The notes below the pieces were generated by a model, which saw nothing but the letters and a program-made list of their open reading frames with translations, searched no databases and had not been told where the DNA came from. Shown here piece after piece: positions 18,347 to 25,557 of a DNA stretch of 63,776 nt. The stretch comes from Microbacterium sp. APC 3901 (lineage in GTDB: Bacteria; Actinomycetota; Actinomycetes; Actinomycetales; Microbacteriaceae): the NCBI RefSeq assembly GCF_030407765.1, contig NZ_JASDCU010000017.1:1-63776 (forward strand), in the 5' to 3' direction. A program made the translations under genes and the position numbers. Every line of letters begins with the position of its first letter. Positions within the stretch are counted from its first letter, which is position 1.

Positions 18347-18961
18347 ATGAGCGAAGACAACCCCATCCCGCAGTTCGGACCCGAGGCCCGACGAGCCCTG
18401 TTCCATGAGCGCGTGCTCGTGCTCGACGGCGCCCTCGACGACGACAACGGCACGCTGCTCATGACGCAGCTGCTCACTCTCTCGGCCGAGGATCCGACGA
18501 CCGACATCGCTCTGTGGATCCATTCGCCCGGCGGCTCGGTGCCGTCGATGCTCGCGATCCGCGACCTCATGAAGATGGTGCCGAACGACGTCTCGACCCT
18601 CGCGCTGGGCCTCGCCTGCAGTGCCGGGCAGTTCCTGCTCTCGGCAGGGATGGAGGGCAAGCGCAGGGCGCTGCCGCACGCGCGCATCCTCATGCACCAG
18701 GGGTCGGCGGGCATCGGCGGCTCGGCCGGCGAGATCGAGACGCAGGCAGACGACCTGAGGCACATGCGCGACACGGTGCTCGGGCTGATCGCCGCCGACA
18801 CCGGGCAGCCCGTGGAGCGCATCTTCGAGGACTCGCTGCACGACCGCTGGTACACCGCGGGACAGGCGAAGGACTACGGCTTCATCGATGAGATCGTCGG
18901 TTCGCTCGCGGATCTCATGCCACGTCGACGGGTCCGAGTCGGACTGGGGGCGAGCGCATGA
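18347..18961 (+). CDS. clpP: ClpP family serine protease subunit, catalytically complete
   Basis: A 204-residue ClpP. The triad is Ser92 in GLACSAGQFLL, His117 in ARILMHQG and Asp166 in HDRWYTA. It departs from housekeeping ClpP in the residues around the serine (ACSAGQ instead of AASMG). It overlaps the next clpP by four bases (ATGA), giving a two-gene operon with no clpX, clpC or trigger factor gene nearby. That, and the PopR-like activator beyond it, makes this the accessory clpP3-clpP4-type pair known from Streptomyces rather than the essential clpP1-clpP2. ATG at 18347. Confidence 0.88.
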   Translation: MSEDNPIPQFGPEARRALFHERVLVLDGALDDDNGTLLMTQLLTLSAEDPTTDIALWIHSPGGSVPSMLAIRDLMKMVPNDVSTLALGLACSAGQFLLSAGMEGKRRALPHARILMHQGSAGIGGSAGEIETQADDLRHMRDTVLGLIAADTGQPVERIFEDSLHDRWYTAGQAKDYGFIDEIVGSLADLMPRRRVRVGLGASA

Positions 18962-19551
18962 GCGGCTACACGATCCCGAACGTCATCGCGCAGCATCCGC
19001 GGGGCGAGCGCGTGATGGACGTCTACTCGCACCTGCTCGCCGAACGGGTCGTCTATCTGGGCACCGGCATCGATGCCGGGGTGGCCAACGCGCTCATCGC
19101 GCAGCTGCTGCACCTCGACGCCGAGAGTCAGGATGCCGGCGTGCAGTTCTACATCAACAGCGAAGGCGGCGACCCCGGGGCCGCGCTGGCGATCTATGAC
19201 ACGATGCAGCACATCCGCCCCACGGTCGCGACGACGTGTGTCGGGCAGGCGATCGGACCGGCTGCGCTGCTCGTCGCGGCGGGGGCGCAGGGTCGGCGGG
19301 CGGCGCTGGCTCACGCCCGCATCGTGCTGCATCAGCCCGCCGGGCAGTCACGAGGGGCGATCCCCGACCTCATCCTCGCGGCAGACGAGGTCGTGCGCGT
19401 GCGGGCAGACATGGAGGCGATTCTCGCCAGGCACAGCGCACGCTCACTGACCGAGCTGCGGGTCGACACCGACCGGGACCGCGTCTTCACGGCATCCGCC
19501 GCGCTCGAGTACGGGCTGATCGACACCGTCCTGGGCGAGCGGGCGGTCTGA
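18958..19551 (+). CDS. ClpP-like subunit with the catalytic serine replaced by glycine
   Basis: A 197-residue ClpP-fold protein. The nucleophile region reads TTCVGQAIGPAALLVAAGA, where ClpP normally has CVGQAASMAALL: Gly100 stands at the serine position. His125 (RIVLHQP) and Asp174 (DRDRVFTA) are kept. A subunit like this cannot cleave by the normal mechanism, so it is ClpR-like and may serve as a structural or ATPase-docking ring paired with the active ClpP upstream. The GERVMDVYSHLLAERVVYLG N-terminus is typical, and the length is normal, so decay is unlikely. It is translationally coupled to the first gene. Confidence 0.88.
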   Translation: MSGYTIPNVIAQHPRGERVMDVYSHLLAERVVYLGTGIDAGVANALIAQLLHLDAESQDAGVQFYINSEGGDPGAALAIYDTMQHIRPTVATTCVGQAIGPAALLVAAGAQGRRAALAHARIVLHQPAGQSRGAIPDLILAADEVVRVRADMEAILARHSARSLTELRVDTDRDRVFTASAALEYGLIDTVLGERAV

Positions 19552-19694
19552 CGGGCGGTCTGACGGGCGGTGGGTGGTCAAAAACGCATCCCGCCCGCGG
19601 TGGGTGGTCAAAAACGCATCCCACACGGCCAGATCCGGTGCACTATTGACCCCGCACCGCCCGGCGGGGGGCGAGCGGCGGAGGCGACTGACGC
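19552..19694. repeat. interspersed repeat, copy 1 (two 30-bp units plus core)
   Basis: Between the convergent clpP-like and popR stops, a 30-bp unit GGTGGGTGGTCAAAAACGCA... occurs twice (19569-19598 and 19599-19628), followed by a 32-bp core ending TTGACCCCGCACCGC at 19660. The same layout, inverted and partly diverged, is found at about 28103-28198. Upstream, GGGCGGTCTGAC is also repeated at 19545-19570. Short open frames cross it but look artificial. I cannot assign a function; a mobile or 3'-end element is possible. Confidence 0.7.
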
Positions 19695-20060
19695 TCAGGC
19701 GGCGAGGGCGAAGGCCCCGCGGGTGACAGACACCGCAGCGGATGCCGGAGCCGCCGTCACCTGACGCAGTTCGTCGGCCACGGCGCTCGTCAACTCGATC
19801 AGCGAGGTGTCGAGGGCTCCTGCGATGGCGGCGATCATCTCGCTCGACGGTTCTTTGAGACCTCGTTCGACTTCCGAGAGGTACTGGGGCGAGACCCCGG
19901 CGTTCCCGGCCGTCTCGGTCAGCGTCTCGTCGCGGTCGTGCCGTCGGCGACGCAGCTGATCGCCGACCATCTGGCGCCACAGGGGCTCCGGGTCAATCGG
20001 GCGGGGGCGAGCCGGTCGATCGGGGCGAGGTGCGCGGGGGAACGGGACGAGGTCGGCCAT
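19695..20060 (-). CDS. popR: PopR/ClgR-type XRE activator of clp genes
   Basis: A 121-residue regulator. The helix-turn-helix (about 33-90) includes AGNAGVSPQYLSEVERGLKE and PSSEMIAAIAGALD, the pattern of the PopR/ClgR family that activates clp genes in actinobacteria. The protein ends in GAFALAA. In Streptomyces the two terminal alanines of PopR are needed for its ClpP-dependent removal, so this looks like a degron that ties activator level to Clp capacity. The gene faces the clpP pair tail to tail. A perfect 17-bp palindrome with the same half-sites as the clpP operator lies 40 nt upstream. ATG at 20060. Confidence 0.78.
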   Translation of the reverse strand: MADLVPFPRAPRPDRPARPRPIDPEPLWRQMVGDQLRRRRHDRDETLTETAGNAGVSPQYLSEVERGLKEPSSEMIAAIAGALDTSLIELTSAVADELRQVTAAPASAAVSVTRGAFALAA

Positions 20061-20099
20061 GCCCCACGATAAACCGCCGTCAGCGCACGATTCGAGCAG

Positions 20100-20116
20100 T
20101 TCTGCTCAGAGCAGAA
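20100..20116 (-). promoter_or_regulatory. palindrome upstream of popR, same motif as the clpP operator
   Basis: TTCTGCTC-A-GAGCAGAA is a perfect 8-1-8 palindrome. It contains TCTGC-TCAGA-GCAGA, the same TCTGC-N5-GCRGA motif as the two clpP sites. It ends 2 bases before the stop of the MmyB-type regulator and 40 nt before the popR ATG, so it may be an autoregulatory site, a terminator stem for the upstream gene, or both. No T-run follows. Confidence 0.55.
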
Positions 20117-20117
20117 A

Positions 20118-21005
20118 TCAGGCCTCGGTGCGCTCCGAAGGCGCCTCGACGGTCACGTCTGCAGCGTCGGTCGCCGCCCAGCTCGCCAGCATCCGCAGCT
20201 TGTCGGCCGATGCGGTTCCCGGTTCTGCCGTGTACGTCGACATCTGCAGGCCGGGATCCGCCGGCAGCTCGAATGCCTCGTAGGTCAGTTCCATCTCGCC
20301 GACGACGGGATGATTGATGCGCTTGACCCCGCTGCGGTGGAATCGCACGTTGTGCGCAGCCCACAGGGTGCGAAAGCGCTCGCTGCGTGTCGAGAGCTCG
20401 CCGACGAGATCGGTGAGCGTGCGGTCGTACGGGTTGCGACCGGCCTCGCCGCGCATCGCAGCCACGAGCTCCTGCGTGTTGCGCTCCCACTCGGGGTAGA
20501 ACGACTGGGCGGCCGGGTCGAGGAACGCGAATCGAGCGCTGTTCGGCACCGGAGTCGTGAAGAGCGGGGCGTAGAGCGCCCGGCCCAGTGCATTGCCCGC
20601 GAGGTAGTCGAAGTAGTTGTTGCGCACGATCGCCGGCGCCTCGGTCATCGCATCGAGCAGACGCAGGATGCTGGGGCGCAGCGTCTCGACCTTCTTGCGA
20701 GGCTTGCGGGCGACCGGCGACGCATTCGCCGCGCGCGCGAGGTCGAACAGGTGCGCCGTCTCGGCCTCGTCGAGCTGCAGAGCGCGGGCGAGTGCGTCGA
20801 GCACGCTGTCGGAGACGCCGGACAGATCGCCGCGCTCGAGTCTGGTGTAGTAGTCGACGCTGACGCCGGCGAGCAGCGACACCTCTTCGCGGCGGAGCCC
20901 CGGCACCCGGCGGTTGCCGCCGAACGCGGGCAGGCCGGTCTGATCGGGGGTGATGCGTGCGCGCCTCGTGGAGAGGAACTCGCGCACCTCGCTGCGGGTG
21001 TCCAT
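20118..21005 (-). CDS. XRE regulator with MmyB-like ligand-binding domain
   Basis: A 295-residue transcription factor. The N-terminal 90 residues are a helix-turn-helix with the family hallmark GNRRVPGLRREEVSLLAGVS and YYTRLERGD. The remaining part is the PAS-like MmyB domain, recognised by ILRLLDAMTEAPAIVRNNYFD, NALGRALYAPLF and the late DPGLQMSTYTAEPGT. Such regulators often control a divergent oxidoreductase gene and may sense a fatty acid-like ligand; there is no such neighbour here, so the target is unknown. ATG at 21005. It lies 57 nt upstream of popR on the same strand. Confidence 0.88.
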   Translation of the reverse strand: MDTRSEVREFLSTRRARITPDQTGLPAFGGNRRVPGLRREEVSLLAGVSVDYYTRLERGDLSGVSDSVLDALARALQLDEAETAHLFDLARAANASPVARKPRKKVETLRPSILRLLDAMTEAPAIVRNNYFDYLAGNALGRALYAPLFTTPVPNSARFAFLDPAAQSFYPEWERNTQELVAAMRGEAGRNPYDRTLTDLVGELSTRSERFRTLWAAHNVRFHRSGVKRINHPVVGEMELTYEAFELPADPGLQMSTYTAEPGTASADKLRMLASWAATDAADVTVEAPSERTEA

Positions 21006-21077
21006 GTCATCGACGGTACGCCCCCTCGACCGGTGAAGGGAGGTACTGGCAGTACAGGGAACGCCGCCCCGTCGCCG

Positions 21078-21554
21078 CTAGAGCGCGGCGGCGACGCCGG
21101 GAAGCAGCTTCGTGAGGATCTTGCCGAGCTGTTCCCGCTCGTCGGTGGTCAGGGGATCGAGCATCAACTCGCGGATCTGCGCCACATGAAGGGGCGCCGC
21201 CGCACGGAGCAGTTCTCGGCCGGCGTCCGTCAGGGTGGCGGTCAGCGTGCGCTTGTCGGTGCTGCACGAGGTGCGCGTCACCCAGCCGAGATGCTCGAGC
21301 GAGTCGATCGCGTGGCTGAGGCGCGACCGGCTGAGTCCGGCGATCTGGGCGAGCTCGGTCATCGGGATCGCGCGGTCTCCCTGACCTGCCAGCGTCACGA
21401 GGATCGCATAGTGGGAGTGCTTGAGTCCGGTCTCGGCCTTCAAGGTGCGGTCGAGCACCTGCGGCAGCAGCTGCACGAATCGGATGGTCGGCAGCCACGT
21501 CTGCATCTCGTCGTCGTCGAGCCGCCGATCGCTCATCACCGTCGCTTCGCTCAC
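21078..21554 (-). CDS. MarR family transcriptional regulator
   Basis: A 158-residue winged-helix regulator. The DNA-binding region is visible from LTLAGQGDRAIPMTELAQIA through the recognition helix LSRSRLSHAIDSLEHLGWV to the wing TSCSTDKRTLTATLTDAG; flanking helices make the dimer. The GTG start overlaps the ribA stop (GTGA), so it is translated with ribA. One cysteine (TSC, in the wing) might be redox-sensitive, but this is a guess. It may autoregulate through a palindrome at the ribA start. Confidence 0.85.
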   Translation of the reverse strand: MSEATVMSDRRLDDDEMQTWLPTIRFVQLLPQVLDRTLKAETGLKHSHYAILVTLAGQGDRAIPMTELAQIAGLSRSRLSHAIDSLEHLGWVTRTSCSTDKRTLTATLTDAGRELLRAAAPLHVAQIRELMLDPLTTDEREQLGKILTKLLPGVAAAL

Positions 21555-22210
21555 GCGGCGGAGAGATCGAGCGTGTGCGAGGTGTGATCGCGCTTGGCCT
21601 CGAGGTAGCGGTGGTTGGCGTCCGAGAGATGCACGCCCGTGCGCACCTGCTCGGTGACGCGGATGCCGAGGCCTTCGAGCTGAGCCGCCTTGTCGGGGTT
21701 GTTGCTCAGCAGGCGGATGCTGTCGACGCCGACCGCCTGCAGCATCTGAGCGGCGATCGTGTAGTCGCGCTCGTCCTCACCTCGACCGAGTGCCACGTTC
21801 GCCTCGTACGTGTCGAGCCCCGAGTCCTGCAGCGCGTAGGCGTCGAGCTTGGCGTAGAGGCCGATGCCCCGGCCCTCTTGGCGCAGGTAGAGTAGGAATC
21901 CGCCCTCCTCCGAGATGCGCTCGACGGCCTCGCGCAGCTGCGGGCCGCAGTCGCAGCGCTCAGAGCCGAACACGTCACCGGTCAGGCATTCGCTGTGCGG
22001 GCGCGCGAGGGGTGCGTCGCCGCCGTCGGCCGCTCGCTCCATGGCCGCCCTCCAGTCGCCGAGCCCGAGCAGCAGGTGCTCACGGCCGTCGATCAGCCCG
22101 TCGAACGTGACGACATCGGCCGTGGTCGCGAACCCGTCGGCGAAACGCATCGGCACCCGCACCCGCGTGCGTTCGGAGGCGACCGGAACGACGGTTGAAG
22201 TTTCAATCAT
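21551..22210 (-). CDS. ribA: GTP cyclohydrolase II RibA
   Basis: A 219-residue enzyme that opens GTP to 2,5-diamino-6-ribosylamino-pyrimidinone phosphate, formate and pyrophosphate, the first step to riboflavin. The zinc ligands Cys75, Cys86 and Cys88 are in SECLTGDVFGSERCDCG, and the catalytic region LRQEGRGIGLYAKLDAYALQ and LLSNNPDKAAQL are intact. It stands alone, without the DHBP synthase domain and without other rib genes, and is paired with a MarR regulator. That suggests a stress-induced extra copy or a role in a flavin or deazaflavin-type side pathway. ATG at 22210. Confidence 0.93.
   Translation of the reverse strand: MIETSTVVPVASERTRVRVPMRFADGFATTADVVTFDGLIDGREHLLLGLGDWRAAMERAADGGDAPLARPHSECLTGDVFGSERCDCGPQLREAVERISEEGGFLLYLRQEGRGIGLYAKLDAYALQDSGLDTYEANVALGRGEDERDYTIAAQMLQAVGVDSIRLLSNNPDKAAQLEGLGIRVTEQVRTGVHLSDANHRYLEAKRDHTSHTLDLSAA
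22195..22206 (-). promoter_or_regulatory. MarR-type near-palindrome over the ribA start
   Basis: TTGAAG-TTTCAA overlaps codons 2-5 of ribA. TTGAA-type inverted repeats are common MarR-family boxes, and ribA is cotranscribed with a marR gene. The site is inside the coding region, so chance is a real alternative. Confidence 0.25.
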
Positions 22211-22326
22211 GTCGGGTGCAACACGCCGACGTCACCGATATTCCCGTGAGGGGTGTTCTGTCAGAACCTCCCGAGCACGCGAGATCGGGAGTTGACTGGA
22301 ACCACACGATCGAAGGAGCACCACTC

Positions 22327-23346
22327 ATGCGTGGAGTAGTCATGTACGCGCCAGGCGACGTTCGCGTCGAAGACCGCGAGAAGCCGACCATCACCCGCCC
22401 GACCGATGCCGTGATCCGGATAGCCGCCACATGCATCTGCGGATCCGACCTGTGGCCCTACCGGGGCGCGAACGAGGTCGATCACGATCCGATGGGTCAC
22501 GAATACGTCGGCGTCGTCGAGGAGATCGGCGCCGAGGTGAAGACCGTGAAGGTCGGCGACTTCGTCGTCGGCTCGTTCATGGCGTCTGACAACACCTGTG
22601 AGATCTGCCGGGCCGGATACCAGTCGCGCTGCGTGCACGTCGTGCCGATGGGGCGCTTCGGGACCCAGGCCGAGTACTCCCTGATCCCGCACGCCGACGG
22701 CACGCTCGTCGCGACGCCGGGGCAGCCCGACGTCGACCTGATCCCGTCGCTGCTCGCGGCATCCGACGTTCTGGGCACCGGCTGGTTCGCCGCCGTCGCC
22801 GCCGAGGTCGGCCCCGGCAAGACCGTCGCGGTCGTCGGAGACGGAGCAGTGGGTCTGCTCGGCATCCTCGCCGCGCGCGAACTCGGCGCCGAGCGGATCA
22901 TCGCGATGAGCCGTCACGCCGACCGTCAGGCGCTGGCCCGCGAGTTCGGCGCGACCGACATCGTCGAGGAGCGCGGAGACGAGGGCGTCGCACGCATCAA
23001 GGAGCTCACGAACGGGCTCGGCGCGCACTCGGTGATCGAGGCGGTCGGCACACAGGAGTCGATGATGCAGGCGATCCGCGCGACCCGGGCCGGAGGCCAC
23101 GTCGGCTTCGTCGGCGTCTCGCACGACGTCGCCCTGCCCGGAGAGGAGCTCTTCTTCTCGGGAGTGCACCTGCACGGTGGTCCGGCACCGGTGCGCCGCT
23201 TCCTCCCCGAGCTGATCCAGCTCATCTGGGACCGCAAGATCGACCCGGGCAAGGTGTTCGACCTCACGCTTCCGCTCGAGGACGCCGCCGAGGGGTATCG
23301 CGCCATGGACGAACGCCGCGCCACCAAGGTGCTGCTCACCGTCTGA
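22327..23346 (+). CDS. zinc-dependent alcohol dehydrogenase family protein
   Basis: A 339-residue medium-chain dehydrogenase. The catalytic zinc ligands are in AATCICGSDLW and MGHEYVGVV; the structural-zinc lobe seems reduced to NTCEICRAGYQSRC. The Rossmann motif is VAVVGDGAVGLLGILAA. The overall layout is like the threonine/glutathione-independent formaldehyde-type branch used for general alcohols, and a basic SRHADR after the second strand suggests NADP. Substrate unknown. GAAGGAG is 9 nt before ATG at 22327; an in-frame upstream start at 22195 has no ribosome-binding site. Divergent from ribA. Confidence 0.85.
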   Translation: MRGVVMYAPGDVRVEDREKPTITRPTDAVIRIAATCICGSDLWPYRGANEVDHDPMGHEYVGVVEEIGAEVKTVKVGDFVVGSFMASDNTCEICRAGYQSRCVHVVPMGRFGTQAEYSLIPHADGTLVATPGQPDVDLIPSLLAASDVLGTGWFAAVAAEVGPGKTVAVVGDGAVGLLGILAARELGAERIIAMSRHADRQALAREFGATDIVEERGDEGVARIKELTNGLGAHSVIEAVGTQESMMQAIRATRAGGHVGFVGVSHDVALPGEELFFSGVHLHGGPAPVRRFLPELIQLIWDRKIDPGKVFDLTLPLEDAAEGYRAMDERRATKVLLTV

Positions 23347-23431
23347 CCCGATCGCCGACGACGGCCGCCGCTCGAGCCACAGCCCGATACGTCGGACTGC
23401 GCTCGGGCGCGCGAGTCGCACCGCGTCTCGA

Positions 23432-23437
23432 TAGCCT
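23432..23437 (+). promoter_or_regulatory. -10 box of the sulfurtransferase gene (leaderless)
   Basis: TAGCCT, six bases, then ATG at 23444. No ribosome-binding site is present. Confidence 0.5.
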
Positions 23438-23443
23438 CGCCTC

Positions 23444-24280
23444 ATGAGCAACTTCGTGAGCGCCGCCGAACTGGACGAACTGCTGGGGTCCGAGACGCCC
23501 GTACGCGTGATCGACGTGCGGTGGCGACTGGACCGCCCGGACGGCCGTGCCGAGTATCTTTCAGCGCACATCCCGGGGGCGGTCTTCGTGCCGCTCGGGA
23601 CCGAGCTCGCCACCCACGGCGAGCCGTCCGAGGGGCGTCATCCGCTGCCCTCCACCCGGACGCTGCAGGATGCCGCGCGCCGATGGGGCGTCAATCAGGG
23701 CGACGTCGTCGTCGCCTACGACGACGCGAAGGGGGTAAGCGCGTCACGAGCCTGGTGGCTGCTGCGTCAGGGCGGAGTCGATGTGCGCGTGCTCGACGGC
23801 GGCATCCGCGCCTGGACGGACGCGGCCCTCCCGGTCGCAGACGACGACGTGCAGGCGGAACCGGGCGATGTCGTCCTCGACGAGATCGGCGGCGACGCCA
23901 TCTCGATCGACGAGGCCGCCTCGTTCGCCGACACGGGTGTGCTGCTCGACGTGCGCACGCCCGACCGCTACCGCGGAGAGCACGAGCCTCTCGACCCTGT
24001 CGCCGGGCACATCCCCGGAGCGCTCAACGTTCCGATGGCCGCTCATCTCGATGCCGAGGGCCGGATCCTCGACATGCACACCCTTCAGGCGACCTTCGCG
24101 GCCGTCGGCGTGACCGAGGGCACGCAGGTCGCGGCATACTGCGGCTCGGGCGTCACGGCGGCGCACACCGCTCTGGTGCTCGACGAGATCGGCATCGAGG
24201 CGAAGGTCTTCCCCGGCTCGTGGAGCCAGTGGTCGAACACGCCAGGGCGCCCGGTCGCCGTCGGCGATCAGCCGGGCTGA
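23444..24280 (+). CDS. tandem-rhodanese sulfurtransferase (SseA-like)
   Basis: A 278-residue protein of two rhodanese domains. The first (about 5-125) is inactive, as usual; it has no cysteine in the loop. The second (about 150-275) carries the active-site Cys233 in AYCGSGVTAAH. The CGSGVTA loop is that of mercaptopyruvate sulfurtransferases rather than CRxGx[R/T] thiosulfate enzymes. It moves sulfane sulfur from 3-mercaptopyruvate or thiosulfate to thiols or cyanide. The start is fixed by the -10 box 6 nt upstream. The stop lies in a 14-bp tandem repeat shared with the next convergent gene. Confidence 0.9.
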   Translation: MSNFVSAAELDELLGSETPVRVIDVRWRLDRPDGRAEYLSAHIPGAVFVPLGTELATHGEPSEGRHPLPSTRTLQDAARRWGVNQGDVVVAYDDAKGVSASRAWWLLRQGGVDVRVLDGGIRAWTDAALPVADDDVQAEPGDVVLDEIGGDAISIDEAASFADTGVLLDVRTPDRYRGEHEPLDPVAGHIPGALNVPMAAHLDAEGRILDMHTLQATFAAVGVTEGTQVAAYCGSGVTAAHTALVLDEIGIEAKVFPGSWSQWSNTPGRPVAVGDQPG

Positions 24281-24334
24281 GCGGTCAGGGCTGAACTGTC
24301 AGGGCCGAGAGGTCAGGGTCGAGCGGTCACGCGC
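24279..24334. repeat. degenerate 14-bp tandem repeat, four units, over two stops
   Basis: Four consecutive 14-mers begin GAGCGGTCAGGGCT and vary at a few bases (24279-24292, 24293-24306, 24307-24320, 24321-24334). The array spans the 46-nt gap between the convergent sulfurtransferase and HTH genes and covers both stop codons. It could vary in copy number by slippage. It has no clear hairpin. Confidence 0.65.
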
Positions 24335-25250
24335 CTGGAGTCGGGAGTCCGTCGGCGTAGCTCCAGGCGACACCGAGCAGCCCCGGGCCGAACGCGCGTC
24401 GCACCTGATGCACGGACGTGCGACCTTCGAGCGACAGCTCGGTGAGCGTCGAGCCGTCCGGGGTCTCGACGCGCTCTTCGATGCGATCGGGCAGCGCGTC
24501 GGGGTGGAACCGGGTCCACACCAGCAGCTCCCTCGTCTGCCGGGCGACGGCGTGACCCGTCTCGCGCTGCGGCGGGTAATCGGGCGGATAGGCGACCGAC
24601 CACTCGACCATCGAGGTGCCCGGTGCGGTCAGTGGCACCTCGAGTTCGAAGAGCACGCCGTGCACCTCGCCGTTCGGATGCGAGTACCGGGCGGCGACAC
24701 GGCCTCCCGAGACCGCCTCGATGATGGGCGCGGGGGTGCTGATGCCCGGCGTCATCTCCAGGAACGGGATCGAGGCGACCGTCCCGACGGTCGACTGCAC
24801 GATGCTGCGCGTGATCGAGTACGACACGTTGCCGGCGGCATCCACATCCGTCACGGAGTGCGTCGTGAGTTCGCGCGAGGTGTCGGGGTACTCGGCGCCC
24901 AGTGCCGCGAACGCCTCTTTCACGGCCTCCTCGAGTTCCTGCTCGTCGAGGGGGAACAGGTTGGGACCGAGGGGTCCGGTGCGGTTCGTCGTGCCGAGCA
25001 GAGCGGTGAGCGAGCCGGGCTCGAGGTGCAGCAACTGCTCGATGTCACTGAGGGCGGCCATCGATTGCGCGCCTTCGGGGCGGCGTGCTCCGGAGCGCCA
25101 GTAGCTGAGCGTCGCCATCGACACACTGTTGCCGCGAGCGCGCAGCTGCTCGTGCAATCGGGCGAGAGTCAATCCACGCGCATTGATCGCGTCTCGGAAG
25201 GACGCCGCAAATACATCGGCATATCGGCGAATGCCACTTTCCATGCTCAT
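24327..25250 (-). CDS. HTH protein with a conserved but unassigned C-terminal domain
   Basis: A 307-residue protein. Residues 10-70 look like a lambda-repressor/XRE helix-turn-helix: FRDAINARGLTLARLHEQL then SVSMATLSYWRSGARRP. The other 230 residues resemble no domain that I know; they are rich in beta-strand patterns (VSYSITRSIVQ, GVLFELEVPLTAPGT), so a ligand-binding barrel is possible. ATG at 25250 follows GGAGGGGG. No metabolic neighbour hints at a target. The 307-nt gap upstream holds its promoter and that of the divergent membrane protein. Confidence 0.7.
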   Translation of the reverse strand: MSMESGIRRYADVFAASFRDAINARGLTLARLHEQLRARGNSVSMATLSYWRSGARRPEGAQSMAALSDIEQLLHLEPGSLTALLGTTNRTGPLGPNLFPLDEQELEEAVKEAFAALGAEYPDTSRELTTHSVTDVDAAGNVSYSITRSIVQSTVGTVASIPFLEMTPGISTPAPIIEAVSGGRVAARYSHPNGEVHGVLFELEVPLTAPGTSMVEWSVAYPPDYPPQRETGHAVARQTRELLVWTRFHPDALPDRIEERVETPDGSTLTELSLEGRTSVHQVRRAFGPGLLGVAWSYADGLPTPGA

Positions 25251-25518
25251 CACAGCACCCCCTCCGGTATGTGAAGAATCCCGTTCTAGAGTGAGCTTAC
25301 GACCACACCAGCATCGCGTAGGGGACGAGGTGCTATTTCTGGGGTCTGCTGGGCTGAGCAATCGTGGGCAGGGTGCCCGACCTCACGACGTCTCGGTCCA
25401 TAACGCGGTGTCGCCCCCGTCGCCGCGTTCTGTCGCGGGGCTTGATGATCGATCTGGGGAGATCCATCGGGCCCCGCGAACACCTCTCCGGTGTCGGCGC
25501 CCACTCAGTGCCCCCGCG

Positions 25519-25545
25519 TAGACTGGGGGGAACACCCCCGGAGGA
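25519..25545 (+). promoter_or_regulatory. -10 box, hairpin and RBS before the HdeD-like gene
   Basis: The 307-nt gap 25251-25557 holds little else. TAGACT at 25519-25524 is a good -10. The transcript would begin within GGGGGG-AACA-CCCCC, a small G/C hairpin, and GGAGGA at 25540-25545 lies 12 nt before ATG 25558, a long spacing. For the divergent HTH gene TAAGCT (minus strand, near 25300) may be the -10. Confidence 0.4.
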
Positions 25546-25557
25546 CTCTCGATCTTC

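Noticed and set aside
19569..19628. CRISPR array
   Set aside because: Two adjacent 30-bp units without spacers, no cas genes, and an inverted related copy elsewhere.
19236..19649. Small ORFs across the interspersed repeat (WSKTHP- and LTTHR-like peptides)
   Set aside because: The repeated peptides are simply translations of the DNA repeat in different frames, without start signals or domain character.
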